Positions 10,698 to 30,792 of a DNA stretch of 31,348 nucleotides are shown here, one piece after another. The position numbers and the translations under genes were made by a program. This DNA comes from Schoenoplectus triqueter (lineage: Eukaryota > Streptophyta > Magnoliopsida > Poales > Cyperaceae): positions 1 through 31,348 of the forward strand of contig CAXKVV010001082.1 of NCBI GenBank assembly GCA_964058805.1. Reading direction: 5' to 3'. Every line of letters begins with the position of its first letter. Position 1 is the stretch's first letter. The notes under the pieces are model-generated. The model had not been told where the DNA came from. It searched no databases and saw only the letters and a list, made by a program, of their open reading frames with translations.

Positions 10698-12055
10698 TGA
10701 TAAGCCTCATTTATATACTATATTCAATTAGGGTTTTATCTCAAAAACTATGCATTTTATGTTAATTGTTGAGAATTTATTTAGTTTTTATGTCGAATTC
10801 GAGATACTGCTGCATTTCTTGTTATTTTGCAGGTCATTGAGTGTAAACAAAGATGTCAACATGAGAAATAATGCTTGGAACGAGATGGGTCGGATTTACA
10901 CGAAGAAATCAAGTTAAAATCATTCTCATACCAAAATTGCGGACCGCAATTACTCTCTGGTTCATTCTGGAAAAAATGACAAAAATTGCAGACCGCAATT
11001 ATGGGAATTGCGGACCGCAAAAATTTGGCTAGAAACGCGAATTTTGAGCTTTGAAGCGGTTTTCTCAGGAAGGATATAGATTTTTGATACCTCTTCGTCC
11101 CAGACCTCTCTTAACTGTCTGAAAAGGAGATCCCAAGCAAAAAAGAAGAGGAAGAACACCATTGGAGAGAGATTTGAAGGAGAACTCAAGAACCGGACGA
11201 GAAATCGTAGATCTTCTTGGTTTATTCTTTTCTTTACTCTTTTCTCATGGTGTATTGTTGTTTAAACATGAATCTTGATACAAACTTTGACATGATTTGT
11301 GGCTAGACACCCTTCTAGGGGTCTAGGTGTAAACTCGATAACTCGAATGGTTTAATTTATTCGTATGTTGATCTTTTAGTTCTTGTTGTTTGTGATTGCT
11401 GTTTTGTCTAAATTGTATGTCTAGTTTAATCAACTGCATGTTATCCTAGAAGTGAAAGCGGAAACCGAAAGGTGGAACTGAATCTTCTGACCCAAAATAG
11501 TGATCTAGGTTGTAGGCCGAGTACTTAACCGTGAAACTTATTACCTAAGGGAAAATCGATGAAACCTTAGAAATTGTGTGAGGTACCGAAAGACGAAGTA
11601 CAAAATCTAGATTATGCCAAAGTGACTCACTGATCTTAATGGGCTTAAACTTGTAAGGTGAAGTACTTAATCGTGAAACCCGAATTGTTTAGGTACAGTA
11701 CCAGGCCACGAAAGTGTAAATTTGGTACTAAAATCTGAGATTGAATCCCCGATAAACTCTAGAACATATTAAAATATCAAATAGAGTGAATTGACCAAAC
11801 GAGTGAGAGTAAAGCCGAAAACCCCTAAAATCCTCAATCTGATAAACTTTTCAGTCATTGTTGTTAGATTTATGCACTTTTAGTTTAATACAAAGCTCAC
11901 TTTTGATTGTCTAGATTAGTGAAACTTGTTAGAACCGGTAATTCATCCTTGTCCTTGTGGTTCGACACCCCAACTACTACTTGACTAGGCCGTGCGCTTT
12001 CTGCTGAAATTAAGTATAAATTAGGGTATTTATTAGCTTAGCAAAATACACATCA
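10698..12055 (+). mobile_element. Solo LTR 1, nested in the CACTA element
   Basis: Starts TGATAAGCCTCATTT and ends AAATACACATCA, the TG...CA form, with a perfect 5 bp target duplication CAGTG at 10693-10697 and 12056-12060. No internal domain, PBS or second LTR is present, so it is a solo LTR of 1358 bp left by recombination. The near-3' passage TTCGACACC...CTACTAC...GGCCGTGCGCTT resembles the end of long plant Ty3-gypsy LTRs, which sets the strand. It shares start, end, spacer words and CTTAACCGTGAA-type repeats with solo LTR 2. Confidence 0.8.
10935..11022. repeat. Three 17 bp palindromic units in solo LTR 1
   Basis: AATTGCGGACCGCAATT at 10935-10951, AATTGCAGACCGCAATT at 10984-11000 and AATTGCGGACCGCAAAA at 11006-11022. 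Each is an inverted repeat around a central A. They start about 236 bp into the LTR, the same offset as a different palindrome set in solo LTR 2. Confidence 0.9.
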
Positions 12056-12144
12056 CAGTGTCGAGAGGTTTAGCCCTAGAGAGCCACAGCCAGAAAAGAG
12101 ATAAAAAAAATAAAGCGGCACAAACCTATAGGGTTTTAGGAATA

Positions 12145-12415
12145 CATATTTAACAATAATTTCATTAAAGAACCGTTGTTAAAACCCATATTTAGCAACA
12201 TTTTTTTGTGGAAATCGTTGTTAAATGCATTCACAACGGTTTTTTAGAGGAACCATTGTTAAATGATTTCGCAACGATTTATCCCAAAAATCATTACTAA
12301 ATATGAGAGAGAAAAAAAGTAGATGTTACGGTTTATAGTTTTAACAGCGTTTTTTTTTAGAAAACCGTTATAAAATATATTCTTCAATATTTCAGAATTG
12401 TCACTCAACTCTTTT
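12145..12415. repeat. Right subterminal repeat array of the CACTA element
   Basis: Words such as AACCGTTGTTAAAA, CACAACGGTT, AACCATTGTTAAATG and AAAACCGTTATAAAAT alternate in inverted orientation, matching the left array at 8920-9220. Confidence 0.8.
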
Positions 12416-12561
12416 AATAACAATTAGCACTTAAAATCATTATTGAATGGGTGTTGTCTAAACTTCATTCTGTTGTAGTGAGTCTGTACTCTAGCCTCCT
12501 TTTGTTGGAATATTACAACATATCATGAGGATTAAGGCAGGCTATAATAGCCAGCGAACGC

Positions 12562-14005
12562 TGATAAGCCAAAATCACATATATATGTTGATAGGATTTG
12601 GTATCTAAAACTATATCATTTTACCCTTTTTATGCACTTTTTAGTTCAATTAGTTGATTTAGTTTGGATTTTACACAAAGTTCGAGATATTGTCATGGTT
12701 TCTTTGATTTTAGGATTTTTGAAGCATTTTGGGAATATTTGGATGAAGATGGAGTAAGTTAGGCGCAACTAGAACAACGAAGATCTTACTGGAGAAAAAC
12801 TGCATGAACCTTTTGACCCAAAAAGTTATCTTTTCGGGTCGAAAAGAACTCTCTGCCAGAAAACTGCATGAACTTTTTGGGTCAAAATTTTTTTCTTTTC
12901 GGGCCGTAAAGAGCGGACCTATTTCGCTCCTGAAAGCATCATTTCGCCCCAGAAGGTTTCAGATTCGATTTTAAATAGAAGAGAACGCCTTCAAAGAGTG
13001 ATAACCGCCCTATGACAGATCTGAGAGGAGTTTTTTTCAGTTTCTTTGAGAGTTTAGGAGAGAGAAGAAGGCAAAATAAGGAGAAATTAAAAACTGGGTG
13101 TAACTCTTATTCTCTTGATGATTTTCTTTTTGTTTTTCATTGCTTTTATCTGTGATTTTTTTCTCTTCCATGGAAGAGTAGTCGTTTTTCTAGGGTTTAG
13201 GCATGTAACTTGAAACTTGAAGTTTAATTGTACTTATTGTTGTTTTAATTGCTTTATTTTATGAATTGTTTTTGTGATTGTATTACTGTGCATGGATTGA
13301 ATTATTGTACATTTATATTAGTAATCCGTCTAGGATTAGAAACCCTAGATAGCATAGATTCATAACATGCAAACGATATTAGAATTGCACATGTATCTTA
13401 GAGAATTGTTTAGGTTTCTAACCAAAATCTGACGGTTCTCCGACCTCCAAAAGCAGTATCTAACCCTAGGTGATGGACCTAACCGTGAAGTCTAGGTTAG
13501 TTGGGACTTTTCTGAACATTTAGAGTATTAATTAGATGAACCTAACCGTGAATAATTAATCTTTGAAAGGTTTAGAATTATCAGAACTTAACGGGTTTTA
13601 ATTAGGAAGAATGATGGACTTAACCGTGAAGTTTGTCCTAATTGAAATACTATGTCAAACCCTAACCAGGAACTTGCTACTAAATTAGATGGTAACCCTC
13701 ATAAATTAGCGTTAAAATATATAAATAGTACGATTAAAACTCAAGTGGATGGTGATGCTGAAACTCTAAACTCTCTTAACCTTGAAGTAATCCAAACTTA
13801 GTTCAATTTACTTGTTAATTTTAGAGAATTATTTAGTTTAGAAACCTCTTCAGATTTTACAGTCTAGCTTAAAGAAATTATCTATTTCGGTAGTTTAATC
13901 AGTCTTTGTGGGATCGACACCTAAATACTACACGGTAGGTCGTGCGCTTGCGGCTTCCTCTTGTATGTATTAGGTTAATTTTATTAGTTTGAAAATATCA
14001 CAACA
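12562..14005 (+). mobile_element. Solo LTR 2, same family as solo LTR 1
   Basis: Starts TGATAAGCCAAAATC and ends ATATCACAACA, with flanks AACGC (12557-12561) and AGCGC (14006-14010), four of five bases alike. It shares with solo LTR 1 the TGATAAGCC start, a TTCGAGATA word, three AACCGTGAA repeats (near 13480, 13543 and 13624) and the GATCGACACC...CTACACGGTAGGTCGTGCGCTTGCGG end. It is 1444 bp with no coding domain. The family is inferred Ty3-gypsy-like, the solo-LTR status is well supported. Confidence 0.7.
12810..12911. repeat. Four palindrome-like units in solo LTR 2
   Basis: CTTTTGACCCAAAAAG (12810-12825), CTTTTCGGGTCGAAAAG (12830-12846), CTTTTTGGGTCAAAA (12873-12887) and CTTTTCGGGCCGTAAAG (12895-12911). 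They form a tandem pair, each half preceded by CTGCATGAAC. The spacer ACTCTCTG...CAGAAAA matches the spacer between palindromes in solo LTR 1. Confidence 0.85.
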
Positions 14006-14010
14006 AGCGC

Positions 14011-14909
14011 TTAGAAAGGCAGCTGCTGATTTTTTGTCGACGGTCAGATTTGCTCGTGTCTGATCTGCATGACCGCCGGATATGTTAAAATCACTCATTC
14101 ATATGCGCTTCTTCCTATGCAGACCGTATAAGAGTGGTATGCGGTCCATACATAGCTCAAGTGTCCAAATTGTTCAATTTTATGATCAAAATGTGTCAAG
14201 TTGCTTCAAAAACTTCAAAAACCTGAAGTCAAAGTCAAAATACAACAGTATCACAAACAGAGATCAAAATATAACTAAATTACATAAAATACAAGTAAAA
14301 ATGATTAGTTCTAATGATCAAATCCTATCAAAATATAAGTACATTTGAGATACTTCAATTATGTAATATAGATATATATAAATGTCAATGGGAACAAATA
14401 AGATATTATATAAGGTTTCAAGCAAAATCAAATACTTTATATTACTTTCCCAAATTTTATCGGGTTGTGAAATATAATGCAGAAGTTTAATTAATCTAAT
14501 GCAGATATACATATTAAATATGAGTAAAATTGGAAAAAGATATAAAATACAACATTAAAATGTCTGCTAAAAGTCATACGTGTAAATATCAATGCCTCCA
14601 AGCATTTTAGAAATAAAACAAAAAAGAAGAATTGCTCTTTGACAGTTCAAGGCAGCATTGTTGCACTATTTCTGTCATTGACTTGGTCTCAATTTTTGGT
14701 ATTATGATGAGTTGGAGTTCACAATTTATTCTAAGATGATTATGTGCGCAAGTTTTATATATGAAACAATTGTTGAAGGAAGGGGAGGACTGACAAGTGG
14801 CGACTGTGCGAAAAGTGATCCGAGAGAGGCGGAGGGATACCGGTGTAAACGGAGCGGGTAATATCCGTTTCATTTGATTTCATATTTGAAAATTATCTGA
14901 AAATATATC
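14011..14909. other. AT-rich intergenic DNA, no gene recognised
   Basis: Short open frames here have no protein character. Near 14130 a GTATGCGGTCCATAC palindrome-like word occurs. The last 100 bases are GC-richer and include TATCCG words that recur to the right of the next solo LTR, so this DNA and 15586 onward were contiguous before that insertion. Confidence 0.4.
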
Positions 14910-14914
14910 ATCCG

Positions 14915-15580
14915 TGTTAGAAAATTTTAGGCAGTAATCCTCTAGTGGATCTCTAATTATAAAATATATTACCTTGATTTATATTGTCGATTTTTCAAAG
15001 AGACACAACTTTGTTGATCATTATATTCTTTTAAGTCTTCTAGCGATCTTCCTCTAATCCGATAGAGCGATTGAGATGACCGGTGCAGATAGTTTTTCGT
15101 CTCTTCTGGAACTCTGTCTTAAGAGAATAATTGGATTTTGTTGGAAAATGAAAAGGTACCAGAAAATAGAGAATGAGGGAATTGTCTCGAGAATCAACAG
15201 TTTTCCTGTATAATGGACGTCCATAACTGAGCCAGCAGTTATTTCTTAGCGGGTCCATATCAGATCCAAATCCTCTTTTAATGGATTCACTGCTTAATCA
15301 AAAAATTATCTATAGTTGTATTCTCCAGGGATCAATAACATAATTGTATTATTATCAAACTTTATATAATTTAGAGTCTTAGACCATCACTAAATCATAA
15401 AATTATTAATACACATTCTACACATTGAAGGGCCCACTTCTCATGACACATATTAAACCCAATTAATAATACATAATTTGATCACTTCATAACGGATATA
15501 ATTTGACAGTCCATTATATAATATATATTTATTACATATAAGCTCATACATGTTGTAATTTATAATAATTAATTCCAACA
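14915..15580 (-). mobile_element. Solo LTR 3 (copia-like)
   Basis: 666 bp with ends TGTTAGAAAATT and AATTCCAACA on the plus strand, and a perfect 5 bp target duplication ATCCG at 14910-14914 and 15581-15585. Read on the minus strand it begins TGTTGGAATTAATTATTA, a common start of plant copia LTRs. No internal region is present. The open frame at 15040-15258 lies inside the LTR and is not a gene. Confidence 0.8.
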
Positions 15581-15585
15581 ATCCG

Positions 15586-16600
15586 TATTTGAATATTAAT
15601 TATTTGTATTCATATCCGTAAGAAATGATGTAAATAGGAATATGAATTTGATTTTAAACTCTATTATCCGTATCAAAAATAGAACATATGTTATAAAATA
15701 ATATTATTTATCAATATTTTTATTGGTATATAATATTATTATTATTATAAATATTAATAAATATATTCATTGTAAATATTTATTGTTAATATAAATACTT
15801 CTTTTTATTATATATGATAGTTATTAGTAATATATATTAATTTTTATTTCATATCCATCACAAATTTGTATATGTTGAATATCCACTTTGTATAACGCAG
15901 ATTTGATTTTGAATTTTGATATCCGTTTAAAATCTGTAATTGTATCCGCATCTGTGATCGTCGGTAGTAGTGGTGGCAGTGCCGCAAGCTGCGCAAAGAG
16001 GCAGCGCGAGGGATGCAGAGCGGAGAGGGGATGGGAGAGAGGGAGTGGCGCGATGAGGGGTGTAGAGAGATCGGTTTTCAAGTGCCAAGTGGTGGCCGAG
16101 AGAAGGAAGTTATTCAGAGACAAATTGAAGAAAACTAGAGAAAAATTAAAACCGATTAAATCTTGGCCGTCAGTTATTTTGTATGTTTTAATCTGAATCG
16201 TATAGATAAACAGAATATTCCGGCCATTAAGAAAATTTCTTAAAATTACTACATTATCCGATGTCTAAATCTTTTTTAATATAGTAAAATAAGATAATGT
16301 ATTTGTTAAGCAATTAGAAATGAAATAATATAATTATCATGTCTGTTCTTCTTACACTGTTCTACAATTTATATTCACTAGAGAAGGCAAAAAACAATAT
16401 ATATAATTTTTGAAGCACAAGCAACTTCTAAAATGAAGCAAATTGCACTTCTGTTTTCATCATAAACACCTACTTTTTACCCAATCACCTCATGTTTGAG
16501 AACAATTATCAACTAGATTTCTTTCCAACCACCAATTCTAACAGACGAACGAACAAAAAAAGAACGAAGAAGCTATCAATAAAGCCATGAGGCTAACCAC
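15586..16600. other. AT-rich DNA, a GC-rich island and the FTSH11 downstream flank
   Basis: 15586-15950 is AT-rich with repeated ATATCCG words. 15950-16110 is a GC-rich purine-biased island with an open frame of low-complexity composition that I do not accept as a gene. 16200-16600 is AT-rich and should hold the 3' UTR and polyA site of the minus-strand FTSH11 gene; no clear AATAAA was found. Confidence 0.4.
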
Positions 16601-16651
16601 TATACAGAGTTTCACAGCCTAGATCAGCTTGCACATTAATAATAGACGCTC

Positions 16652-26535
<9,884 letters not shown>

Positions 26536-26803
26536 GGAGGAGGCGAAGCTCCGGAAAGAAGACGGAGCTCCAGCCAGAGGAGAAAAATGGAGGGAAGAGA
26601 AGCTATTGTGAACTTGTGGGGTTGATTGGTGGGGGTGCGGGAGAGGTGAAGCACCTTATCTCGGGTTTCAGGCCTTCAGGCTGCGTCGCCCTCTGATGCG
26701 ATGGGATTATTTGTACAGTTAATTTTGCAAAGGTGTGGTGGTGACCAGAGCCGAAGATCTCTGGATATTTCCGGTCCGTTTTTACTTTGTTCTTAGTTTC
26801 CTC

Positions 26804-26819
26804 GTATTTATTTATGGGT
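26804..26819 (-). promoter_or_regulatory. Candidate TATA element of FTSH11
   Basis: The minus strand reads CCATAAATAAATACGA about 270 bp upstream of the start codon. It is the best TATA-like word in the interval. A start about 30 bp downstream would give a 5' leader of roughly 245 nt containing an upstream ATG at 26654. Confidence 0.3.
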
Positions 26820-26821
26820 AG

Positions 26822-27133
26822 GGATGACTTGAAAATGGGATATTTTAACAATTTAACAATAAATTTTTAAATAAATATGAAAAAAAATTATGAATATGTT
26901 TTTTAGGATTGGTGGTGATTTTATCATGTTTGATACTTCATCGAAGATCATCAAAAAATTATATAATTTACAACTGTTATAATTTGATGGTTTTAGATGG
27001 ACTACGAAACGACAATGAAATTGAATGAAATTTGAATCGTCATCGATTTATAAGTAGAATGACATATTCATAAAAAAAATCATATTTATTTAAAAATTCA
27101 CTGTCAGTCATAATAACCATTATCAAGTGATCC
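26822..27133. mobile_element. Foldback MITE copy A, upstream of the FTSH11 promoter
   Basis: About 312 bp. The ends GGATGACTTGAAAATGG and CCATTATCAAGTGATCC are inverted, and the inverted similarity runs about 50 bp inward to AATTTTTAAATAAATATGA. The centre also folds back (GTTTGATACTTCATCGA against a degenerate partner, and AATTTACAAC...). It shares its core with copy B at 30793-31140, so it is a dispersed family. Confidence 0.75.
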
Positions 27134-27990
27134 TTCCCTTTATTTATTCGTTTGATAAAATTTACTTATTCATGATAATAAATGATAACGACGGATGTTT
27201 GCATCTCAGGTGTGGTTCTGTTGAAGTCGATGATATGCTGGAAAGAAGTTTTAGTTTAAACATTTTTCTCAAAAGTAATGGTAGTATTATATTCATCGAA
27301 CTACGATCGTAATGACAGTTTAAGAAAATAACATTAAAATACTGTTTATAAAGTGAGATAAAGTGAAAGAAATACAGCTGGAAGTAGTATAAATATCATA
27401 TTATTTTTACTATATAATAAAATTAAAAAAAAAAGGAGAGAAACGGAATTCTTATCCAATATGAAAACCAATGATAATGATAATCCTTCTACAACATAAG
27501 TATTTGCAAGATTATACTTGAATGAGAGATATCCAAGGAATAAAGTTATCCCAGCCTCGTATAATTAAGGGATAACATTATCTCCAGCTAATTACGATTT
27601 ATTACATTCTCAAATATTATTTAAGAATAAGATTTATCAGTTTTATTTTCTTTTTAATATCCTACAAAATAAAGGTTATCCTTCTACCAATTTTTATCTC
27701 ATGTGAGAGCATGTACAAAAGTAAATATGAGGATTATTGAATAAATCCTCCCTTTGGTTCTTTTCACTAAAACGCTCTCTTTCACAAAGGCGAAACTAAA
27801 AGCGAAAAAAGGAGGAAACAGTGAAGAAATCATGTGGGAAAAAATATCGTCGGCCTCCCATACCCCCCTCCATCTGACCCGCCCTCCTTTCTCCATCTCC
27901 ACCTCCACCTCCTTCTCCTCATCCTCTTCTTTATGTCCTCCTTGAAATAGAAGCAATCACGGGTTCTTTCTTTCACCCTCGCTCGTGTAG
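27134..27990. other. AT-rich intergenic DNA with a low-complexity open frame
   Basis: No gene is recognised. The open frames at 27699-27956 (both strands) come from a CT/TCC-rich stretch and encode Ser/Lys/Glu runs, so I do not annotate them. TTATCCTTCTAC-like words occur near 27480 and 27680. Confidence 0.4.
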
Positions 27991-27995
27991 GAAAC

Positions 27996-28278
27996 TGATG
28001 AAATTTGAGAGAGATAGAAAATGATGAACAGTGCGAATTTTGTATTGAGAATTCTAACTATTACACGATCTCTATACATGCATACATATAGCTTATTGTG
28101 CTATTAGCCGTTGGTTGTTTTCCTTATTAAGAAATTGATTGATCTCTTGCCTAATTACATCCTAACTATAAGCTAGGTACCATTTACAGATATACAGCTG
28201 TATTTGAGATGCTAGTTTATTTGTTGCCTATTAACAACCAATGATAAATCTTCTGAGGTTGAATTATAATCTCCAACA
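27996..28278 (-). mobile_element. Solo LTR 4, short
   Basis: 283 bp with ends TGATGAAATTTGAG and ATCTCCAACA, and a perfect 5 bp target duplication GAAAC at 27991-27995 and 28279-28283. The minus strand begins TGTTGGAGATTATAATTC, which sets the likely orientation. No internal region. Confidence 0.75.
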
Positions 28279-28283
28279 GAAAC

Positions 28284-29888
28284 CTTAACTGAAAATCCTT
28301 GTCCAAAATTGGATCACAGTCGTTGGCCTCCTCCATCATCAGATCACGCACGTGAGATCACAGCCTCCGGTGCACACAGTAACAAATCGTTGAACCAGCC
28401 CTTAGTCGAGCCTCTTTGAGTTCTTACACCTTCCGTAGTCTAGTCTTCTAGTCTGATCCAAGATCGCCATGACCCTCCTTCATCACCGATGTTGATCGTC
28501 GCTGCCATCCTCTTTCCATGGTGTGTTTCTCTTTTCTTTGAACTTGGGTTTCTATAACTAATGAGTGAGTCAATGGGCTATTTGTGTAGCCGGATTTAAC
28601 ACTGCCATTATAATGGCGGTGACAATCTTCTCTTTCCCTCTGTTACTCTCCTTCCCTCTACATCTCCTCTCTCTCTCTCTTATTTGTACACAGTTACATA
28701 TCTAGAGTTTAGGGTCTATATCGACAAATCCATCAAGATTCAGATCTAACATCCTATCCTCCCTCTCATCCAACTTGGATTTTGTGAATATCGTCAACCT
28801 CTCTATGTGATGGACCATGTGAGATCTTCTACATGGTGTGGTGTGGTATAATGGGTCGCTCTAACTGATGTTGCGGATCAAAGGCAAACTCTCCATCTCC
28901 TGAGTGTGCACTGTTTCGGATCGGTGGCTGACGAAATTAACCATTACTATTTTTATTTTTTACCTATTTCTTTTGTATGACATACTTGTATTTCAATTTC
29001 TTTTCTTGTTTTTGTCCCTTTTTTAATTTAATTTAATGAAAATTATATAGTAGACAATTTTCGTGCTAACTCAAAAAAATACGAGGATTATTTTCGTGTA
29101 CTATGATTTATTTCTCTTAAAATAACACATTGAATAAAAAAATCGTATTCCTCCTCTCGCTATTTTCATTTCCAAACATAGTGAATGATAAATAAAATGA
29201 CTAATGTTTGTTGTTTGGTTCATCTTCCCACTCAAAATATCAAATTCTAATACTCTAACTTTGAGAAAAATATTTTATATACAAAGGATTAATATAGCTT
29301 CTTTAGTTCTCTGTCGTAAATGCTGAGGATCATCTCATAATAAATTTGTAAAAGAAAAATAGGAAGGGATAAAGAATAAATTTTATAATGGATCGCCGTT
29401 GTTAAATAAAAGTATAGATATTCTTGATTTTTCCTCGTGTTAAACTTTTGCATATGATGACCAACCTCGCTGCCGATTTTTTTTCTTTTAAAGCTCATCA
29501 TATAACAATTATAGACTGTGATTAAAACACAGTTATCAGTACTAATGATCATATGAAATCTCATTTAATTGCACAAGTTTTGGGAACTTTACAATCAGTA
29601 CTTTTATGCCATCAAGTTTCTGTTATTTTTTTGTGGTTGCTATGAATTTTGAATATGACAACAAAGTCTACCATATTAATTTATTGTGGAATATTACAAC
29701 AATCCATTACAATTCCAACTTCAATATAATATCCTGATACATGCTAACTTATATATGAAAATAATTAAATAATTATTCCGCAGTAATCACATTGTTTTGA
29801 ATGAATACTACATTATTTATGTCATCGCTTGGACATCCAAGGACAGGAAAAAAGGTTTGTTGGAACTGGAGACGATGAAACGCACTCG
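28284..29888. other. Intergenic DNA with a CT microsatellite and a 22 bp palindrome
   Basis: No gene is recognised. It contains a near-perfect palindrome at 28600-28621 (core GCCATTATAATGGC, flanked CACT and GGTG) and a CT run at about 28667-28680. The remainder is AT-rich. Confidence 0.4.
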
Positions 29889-29894
29889 GAATTG

Positions 29895-30334
29895 GGGGAT
29901 TTTTTTACTTAAACGGACCAAAAACAAATCTTAACTACAAAAACGACCTAAAAGCAAATTTATTTTCACAAACGGTCTAACAAAGGACGTCAGTTCAATT
30001 CACGCCCTTAAAACGCTATTTTCCCTGCCCGCCTGCTGCCCAAACAAAAAAGAGCAAAATGACCCAAAGGACGTGAGTTGAACTCACGCCCTTTAAGTCC
30101 ACATATCGCATTTATATCAATTTTTTTTCATTTTCGGTGGTTTTGAAAGATAACAACCAGAGCACATCAACATCTAAAGGGCGTGAGTTCAACTCACGCC
30201 CTTTGTTGGGCAGTGTTCGGGTAGGTAAAATGAAGATTTAAAGGCGGTTAGTTAGATCGTTTGTGAAAATAACTTTGCTCTAAAAACGATTTTGTAGATA
30301 ACATTGATTATTAAGTTCTTTAAGTAAAAACTCC
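29895..30334. mobile_element. MULE-like foldback element with three internal palindromes
   Basis: 440 bp with inverted ends of about 90-95 bp: GGATTTTTTTACTTAAA on the left and, on the other strand, GGAGTTTTTACTTAAAG. Both arms continue through TACAAAA(A/T)CG and TTATTTTCACAAACG to a CTAAC word. GAATTG abuts both outer ends (29889-29894 and 30335-30340), a likely remnant of the target duplication. No coding domain. The long inverted ends suggest a Mutator-like non-autonomous element, but the superfamily is an inference. Confidence 0.7.
29982..30204. repeat. Three 29 bp near-perfect palindromes
   Basis: Copies at 29982-30010, 30066-30094 and 30176-30204. The third is exact: arms AAAGGGCGTGAGTT and AACTCACGCCCTTT around one base. 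The second has one arm mismatch and the first a few. Spacers are 55 and 81 bp and unrelated to each other. Confidence 0.95.
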
Positions 30335-30340
30335 GAATTG

Positions 30341-30792
30341 AGAAAGCGAGAGAGCGGAGAGGTCGTGGACTTGTGGCGCTCGTCCAGTCGTCTCGTCTCA
30401 TGCAAGTTGGGCCGTTGGCCGTTGCCCAAGCGAAGAACCTGGTTTTCATTTTGTCCAGATTGAGAAGATTTTTCATCATCTCCATTTCGTTTTCAGACGT
30501 ACAAAACTTCGCAGCGACGCAGACAGGCAGGCAGATTCCTTTTCTTTTTCCTTTTTTTTTATTTCGTTTCGTTTGCACATTTAGTTTTGGTGCTTAAATA
30601 AACTCTAACTGGGGCTTAAAATATTTATGGGTTAGCATTTCCATTACAGCATAATTGGATCTATCTCCGACCTTAGCCCGTATAAATAAGGCCTCAACTC
30701 AAATGAAGTCCGTTTTCTTGTCAAAGCCCTGTAAATGTAAAACGAGAACAACATAGGTCATTTCAATCCTAGTAACAATGAGATTCATTAAA
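30341..30792. other. Non-coding stretch with a possible promoter-like TATA word
   Basis: GTATAAATAAGGC at about 30680 looks like a plant TATA box on the plus strand, but the open frames here (30252-30597, both strands) show no protein family, and a MITE follows directly. I see no gene. Confidence 0.3.

Larger units (their letters stand above)
8900..12480. mobile_element. CACTA (En/Spm-type) DNA transposon, non-autonomous
   Basis: The left end reads CACTATGAAGGAAAATAAG. The right end, read on the minus strand, is CACTACAACAGAATGAAG, so both ends have the CACTA terminus with a partly matched inverted repeat of about 28 bp. Just inside each end are arrays of hairpin-like subterminal repeats built from AACAACGGTT and AACCATTGTTAAA words, the binding-site arrangement known for CACTA transposases. 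No transposase is recognisable, so the element depended on another copy. The three flanking bases are AAT on the left and AGT on the right, so the expected 3 bp duplication has decayed. A solo LTR is nested at 10698-12055. Confidence 0.85.

Noticed and set aside
15888..16196. 102-codon plus-strand open frame in a GC-rich island
   Set aside because: Composition-driven (Arg/Ser/Gly-rich), no motif, overlaps an equally long antisense frame.
27699..27956. Open frames on both strands near 27.8 kb
   Set aside because: Both arise from a CT/TCC-rich low-complexity stretch; no protein family character.
30252..30597. Open frames on both strands next to a TATA-like word
   Set aside because: No family likeness, one strand overlaps the MULE-like repeat arm, and a MITE follows immediately.
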